From contig NZ_CP069396.1 in assembly GCF_016887565.1 (NCBI RefSeq), positions 7,670,001 to 7,734,000 of the forward strand: 64,000 nucleotides of DNA, given 5' to 3'. Shown here in pieces: positions 60,468 to 64,000 of the stretch. A model generated the notes under the pieces. That model was given only the letters and a program-made list of their open reading frames with translations. It was not told the origin of the DNA and searched no databases. This stretch comes from Archangium violaceum (lineage in GTDB: Bacteria; Myxococcota; Myxococcia; Myxococcales; Myxococcaceae). Numbering within the stretch: position 1 is the first letter of the stretch; each line of letters begins with the position of its first letter. The translations under genes and the position numbers were made by a program.

Positions 60468-62042
60468 ATGAATCCTGTTTTGAATTGCGACGTGGGGATG
60501 TGGAGAGTGGCGTTCGTATGTCTCGCCTTGGTGGGCTGTGGCGACGGAGCGGTCGACCCTGTGCCGGCACCACTCCCCGAGACCACGACGCCGGCAGCGG
60601 AAACCGTGCCCGACTTCGAGTCCACGCTCGCCCCAGCGGGATGGGAGACAGTGGCGAACCAGTATCAGACCTTCACGCTGACCAGTCCGTCGACTGTCAG
60701 ATTCGGTCAGGGGGATAGCTGGGTCACTCGAGAGCTGCCCGCGGGCAGCGTGTATTGCTTCTTCAATCCGGACCCCGCTCCGGGGCGGTTCAAGACGTGC
60801 CAGCGCAGCACGCCGCAGGAACCCGCGAGCGAGCCGGCGCTCAGCCCCGCGTGTGCCACGTTCTATTCCTCCGACTTCGCTCTCACCAGCACCCGCCAGG
60901 CCAACCCCATTCCCACGGTGGCGAAGCCCGCCAAGGGCGTGGCGGTTTCGGAGCCCACCTACAAGACATGCGTCGTGCGCGCCACCGACCACGCCGCTGA
61001 CGGCGTGGCGGGCTTTACCCGAAACGACTATTCGCGCCGGCAGGCCTTCAACGCGAACAGCACGAAGCAACTGGTGTACGCCCTCGATGGATACTGGCAT
61101 GTGTATGACGCCAACACCCGCGTGCGCCTGAAGAAGCTGTCGGGCCCGGGTGGCGACGCGGAGCCGCAGTGGCACCCGACGAACCCGGACCTGCTGTACT
61201 ACCTGCCCACCAATGGCGTCGGCATGACGCTCCACGAGCTGAACGTGTCGACCGGGGCCTCCCGCGTCGTGGGCGACTTTGGCGCGAGGCTGAAGGCCCG
61301 GTGGCCGACCGCGGCGGCGGCATGGACGAAGTCGGAGGGCTCTCCCTCGGCGGACGGACGCTACTGGTGCTTCATGGTCGACACGAGCGACTGGAGCAGC
61401 GTGGGCGTGTTCACCTGGGACCGCGATACCGACACCATCCTGGGCTCGTACGACACCCACGGCGAGCGTCCCGACCATGTGAGCATGTCCCCGAGCGGTA
61501 ACTCCTGTGTGGTGTCCAGCGACGGTGCGCTGGGCACGGTGGCGTTCTCGCGGGACTTCAGCAAGAAGACCCAGCTGCTCTCGAAGTCCGAGCACTCGGA
61601 CCTCGCACTGGACACCAACGGCGACGACATCTACGTGGCCGTCGACTACCAGTCCAACGCGGGCGACGTGTTCATGGTGAACGTGCGCACGGGCGTGCGC
61701 ACGGCGTTGTTCTCGACGTACGTGGGCGGCACCGCGACGGCGCTGCATGTCTCGGGCAAGGCGTTCGCCAGGCCCGGCTGGGTGGTGGTCAGCACCTATG
61801 CCGACTACGGCGGCGCCCAGCAGTGGCTGCACCGCAAGGTGATGGCCGTGCAGCTGAAGGCCAACCCGACCATCTACACGCTGGCGCACCACCGCACCGC
61901 ATCGAACGGTTACTGGACCGAGCCGATGGCCAGCGTCAACCGCGACTTCACCCGGGTGGCCTTCAGCTCCAACTGGGGCAGTGGCAGCGCCACGGACGTC
62001 GACGCGTACGTGGTCGAGATTCCGGCGGGCGCGTTGAAGTAG
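60468..62042 (+). CDS. Propeller-like lipoprotein, unknown
   Basis: The 524-residue protein has a lipoprotein signal (WRVAFVCLALVGC); ATG 60498 starts it directly and ATG 60468 would add ten residues. The mature part has repeated beta motifs of a propeller (LVYALDGYWHVYDANTRVRLKKL, GVFTWDRDTDTILGSYDTHG, DDIYVAVDY), and an N-terminal Thr/Pro-rich linker. It resembles oligogalacturonate-lyase-like or TolB-like propellers loosely. A hairpin ends the transcript. Function unknown. Confidence 0.8.
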   Translation: MNPVLNCDVGMWRVAFVCLALVGCGDGAVDPVPAPLPETTTPAAETVPDFESTLAPAGWETVANQYQTFTLTSPSTVRFGQGDSWVTRELPAGSVYCFFNPDPAPGRFKTCQRSTPQEPASEPALSPACATFYSSDFALTSTRQANPIPTVAKPAKGVAVSEPTYKTCVVRATDHAADGVAGFTRNDYSRRQAFNANSTKQLVYALDGYWHVYDANTRVRLKKLSGPGGDAEPQWHPTNPDLLYYLPTNGVGMTLHELNVSTGASRVVGDFGARLKARWPTAAAAWTKSEGSPSADGRYWCFMVDTSDWSSVGVFTWDRDTDTILGSYDTHGERPDHVSMSPSGNSCVVSSDGALGTVAFSRDFSKKTQLLSKSEHSDLALDTNGDDIYVAVDYQSNAGDVFMVNVRTGVRTALFSTYVGGTATALHVSGKAFARPGWVVVSTYADYGGAQQWLHRKVMAVQLKANPTIYTLAHHRTASNGYWTEPMASVNRDFTRVAFSSNWGSGSATDVDAYVVEIPAGALK

Positions 62043-62063
62043 GATCGCGGCCGCTGGCCAACG

Positions 62064-62089
62064 CATGAGGGCCCCACGGGGCCCTCATG
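62064..62089. terminator. Hairpin after the propeller lipoprotein gene
   Basis: CATGAGGGCCCC and GGGGCCCTCATG form a perfect 12-bp stem with a 2-nt loop, 22 bp after the stop codon. There is no long T-run, but the stem is very stable. Confidence 0.6.
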
Positions 62090-62119
62090 TTCCAGCGCCG
62101 GAATGGAGATCGAACGAGC

Positions 62120-62656
62120 ATGTCGAAGAACTCCCCCCCCGACACCGCGGAAGTCATGGCGAAGGTCAGGGCCGTGGCCGAACAGAAATGGAAGGAGTCG
62201 CTGGCTCCGAAGAACGCGAATCCGGCCGACGCCGCATTCATCGGCTGGCGGACCGACATCAGCGACCCTTTTCCGATGACATGGCCGTCCGTGGACGGGA
62301 CTCTTGTTTTCTACGCTCTCGCACGGGGCATGAATCCCCAAGTGCTGCGGGACGGGGAGTTCGTTGGTCCCACCTGGGCCAGGATTACCTACTCGGCCCA
62401 GGACAAGAAGGCCGAGCTCACGCTCCTGGACGTCCGACTCGAGTCTCGCGGAGTCCAGGGAGTACGCCCCCTGCGACAAGAGGAGCTCGAGATTCTGAAG
62501 TCGAAACCGCTGGATTTCCTACTGGGTTCGCGGACGGCGGCCGCGGATCAGAAGCTCAAGTCTTATTACTGTCTTCAGCGCTCGCTCGGAAACATCCCGT
62601 CCGAAGCGGTCACCGCTCATGCGGCATTCTTCAAATGGCTCGACTGTGGAGCCTAG
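62120..62656 (+). CDS. Unknown soluble protein (178 aa)
   Basis: From ATG 62120 the protein has no signal peptide or membrane segment. It begins MSKNSPPDTAEVMAKVRAVAEQ, with a helical N-terminus and a mixed alpha/beta body (FPMTWPSVDGTLVFYALARG, WARITYSAQDKKAELTLLD). I do not recognise the family. It is 77 bp after the propeller lipoprotein gene, separated by a stable hairpin, and converges on the SDR gene. Confidence 0.65.
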   Translation: MSKNSPPDTAEVMAKVRAVAEQKWKESLAPKNANPADAAFIGWRTDISDPFPMTWPSVDGTLVFYALARGMNPQVLRDGEFVGPTWARITYSAQDKKAELTLLDVRLESRGVQGVRPLRQEELEILKSKPLDFLLGSRTAAADQKLKSYYCLQRSLGNIPSEAVTAHAAFFKWLDCGA

Positions 62657-62722
62657 ATCCGGAGACACGCGAGTACCGCTGCCAGCCTGACCGCCGTGAC
62701 GTTCGGGATGAGGCGCGCGGCC

Positions 62723-63562
62723 TCAGCTCGCGGCGGACGCGTGGAATCGACCGGAAAACATCGCGGCGATCACGCCACCGTCGACGAGCAGGTCCGTGCC
62801 CGTGATGAACGAGGCGTCGGGGCCGAGAAGGAAGGCGGTCGCGTTCGCGATGTCGGCGGGGGTTCCGAGGCGTCCTGTTCCGGACGCGGCGACCATCGCC
62901 CGCATCATGCCGCCGTGCTCCCCGGCGAGCTCCTGCTGGCCCATCGGGGTGGCGATGACGCCCGGGCTGATGCTGTTGATGCGTGCTCCGCGTCCACCCC
63001 AGGCAGCGCTGGCGCCCTGGACACGGAGCTGGTTGGCGCGCTTGGAGAGGCCGTACGCCGCGGCGGGATGGGTCACGACTTCGGGCCGCACGAACGGCAG
63101 CTCGAGCAGCCCCTCGCTCGGCGTCATCCGGAGTGCGGCCTCCTGCTCAGGGGTCAGCGGTGCCGCCAGATGTCCTGCCATGCTCGCGATCACGACGCCC
63201 GCCCCACCGTCGGCCACGACGCGGCCGAACTCCTCCAGCACGAGCGCGACGCCGAGCAGATCGACCCGGAGGATCGCCTCGACACGCGCCTGGACCGGGG
63301 AGAGTCCGGCGGTGTGGATGACCTGCACCACCCTCCCCGCGGAACTGGCGGTCTCGGCGAGCGACCTCACCGATTCCCGCGACGACACGTCGACCCTCCG
63401 GGTCGAGACGTCGTGACCGTCGCCCCGCAGGGACGTCGCGACCGACTCCAGGGTGCCCTCGTTGAGGTCGGCCAGGAGAACCGTCCGCCCTGCTCCCTGT
63501 CGACGGGCGATGGCCTGCCCCATACCGCCCACACCAATCACGACGACGACTTCCTTTTTCAT
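62723..63562 (-). CDS. SDR-family oxidoreductase
   Basis: The 279-residue protein is a short-chain dehydrogenase: a glycine-rich motif (VIGVGGMGQAIAR, variant of G-x3-G-x-G), an Asp after strand 2 (LLADLN, suggesting NAD), catalytic Tyr-x3-Lys (AAYGLSKRAN), and NSISPGVIATPM. It oxidises or reduces alcohols or ketones. The gene lies 65 bp after a Baeyer-Villiger monooxygenase on the same strand, so it probably makes or uses its ketone. Confidence 0.92.
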   Translation of the reverse strand: MKKEVVVVIGVGGMGQAIARRQGAGRTVLLADLNEGTLESVATSLRGDGHDVSTRRVDVSSRESVRSLAETASSAGRVVQVIHTAGLSPVQARVEAILRVDLLGVALVLEEFGRVVADGGAGVVIASMAGHLAAPLTPEQEAALRMTPSEGLLELPFVRPEVVTHPAAAYGLSKRANQLRVQGASAAWGGRGARINSISPGVIATPMGQQELAGEHGGMMRAMVAASGTGRLGTPADIANATAFLLGPDASFITGTDLLVDGGVIAAMFSGRFHASAAS

Positions 63563-63627
63563 GGTGCTCCCTCGATTCGCGACATTCTCGAGACAAACAT
63601 GGGGGGCCTCCGGCGGGGCTCAGGCGC

Positions 63628-64000
63628 TCACGCCGTGCCAGTAGCGAGAGGTGCTGCTCCTGTCGTGAGTTCCAGGCCCGCGAGCTCATCGCCCTTGCGC
63701 CAGCTCCGCAGGACGTCGATGAACTCAAGCGTGTCGCCTCCGAAGGGGGCGAAGCGAATCGCGCTCGGAGGGGGCCGGACTCCCTCGTTGTTGAGGTAGC
63801 CGGGCGTGCAGTCGACACCGCCGAAGGTGGCCCCCTTCTGGAGGCGGGTGAAGATCTCTCCCCACCACTGCTCCTGCGCCTGCTCCGTCGGTTCGATCAT
63901 CTCGACGCCCCGCTTCAAGCAGCGCTCGATGATGTAGGCGGCGTGTTGCGCCTGCTCGCTGAGGATGTGAACGAAGTTGATCGCCCAGCCGCTCTGGGTC
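63628..64000 (-). CDS. Second Baeyer-Villiger-type monooxygenase, C-terminal part (cut by window edge)
   Basis: The visible 124 codons are the C-terminus of a flavin monooxygenase: [30 protein letters not shown] and [19 protein letters not shown] match the product of 32110-33915 closely, and the DNA itself is very similar. The two are recent paralogues. The gene continues beyond the right edge. It is upstream of and probably co-transcribed with the SDR gene. Confidence 0.9.
   Translation of the reverse strand, partial: TQSGWAINFVHILSEQAQHAAYIIERCLKRGVEMIEPTEQAQEQWWGEIFTRLQKGATFGGVDCTPGYLNNEGVRPPPSAIRFAPFGGDTLEFIDVLRSWRKGDELAGLELTTGAAPLATGTA

Noticed and set aside
60432-62066. 544-residue minus-strand frame opposite the propeller lipoprotein
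   Set aside because: Composition is that of a shadow frame and it has no domain; the plus frame has a lipoprotein signal and beta repeats.

Overview
The window is GC-rich and gene-dense. It carries many two-component proteins, Ser/Thr kinases, sigma-54 activators and secreted lipoproteins, which points to a myxobacterium, probably of the Cystobacter/Archangium group. That placement is inferred from gene content, not from a marker gene. Most long open frames opposite the annotated genes are high-GC shadows.

Left part (1-15.5 kb). hisG leaves the window to the left, preceded by a His-codon-rich leader peptide and an intrinsic terminator, which together form a classical attenuator. An HD-GYP response regulator is followed by three 31-bp repeats with palindromic cores. 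Next come moaA, a DUF4870 membrane protein, and thiC behind a clear TPP riboswitch. A CBS-domain protein and a triple-UspA protein follow, then an OsmC-like protein lacking one catalytic Cys. A sigma-54 response regulator converges on a translationally coupled operon of a globin-coupled histidine kinase, a double receiver and a receiver-kinase. An OmpA-like protein, a small unknown protein and a major-royal-jelly/yellow-like lipoprotein close this part.

RiPP-like cluster (15.7-27.5 kb). A 55-residue peptide has a leader-like N-terminus and a Ser/Thr-rich C-terminus with one Cys. It lies near a full-length LanB-type dehydratase, with no LanC, protease or transporter in view. A converging five-gene operon encodes a DUF6445 protein, a cyanophycin-synthetase-like ATP-grasp ligase, a cysteine-dioxygenase-like cupin, a 2OG-Fe(II) oxygenase and a WD40 lipoprotein. 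A second cupin-like paralogue beside the peptide gene lacks a metal-ligand His. A 3' half of tRNA-Thr lies at the right edge. This is the best candidate for an undescribed system.

Middle (27.6-43.3 kb). This part has a beta-helix lipoprotein, a PadR regulator with an internally deleted siderophore-interacting protein, and a YncE-like propeller. A TetR-controlled Baeyer-Villiger monooxygenase/COQ4 pair is divergent from TetR and an esterase, with two near-identical operators between them. Glutathione peroxidase, a YjbR protein, several secreted proteins, a metalloprotease with FG-GAP repeats, a lipase-like hydrolase pair and an intact siderophore-interacting protein follow.

Right part (43.4-64 kb). 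A propeller-type sensor kinase is followed by a region with a decayed nitronate monooxygenase cut by a PKD/discoidin protein gene that looks transferred. A DoxX operon and a Tat-exported metallo-beta-lactamase-fold protein with a changed metal motif come next. A Ser/Thr-kinase and FHA-sigma-54-activator operon is flanked by two lipoprotein genes. Both share an almost identical 119-bp upstream module that ends in a sigma-54 promoter. The window ends with a propeller-like lipoprotein, an SDR oxidoreductase and the 3' end of a second Baeyer-Villiger monooxygenase.
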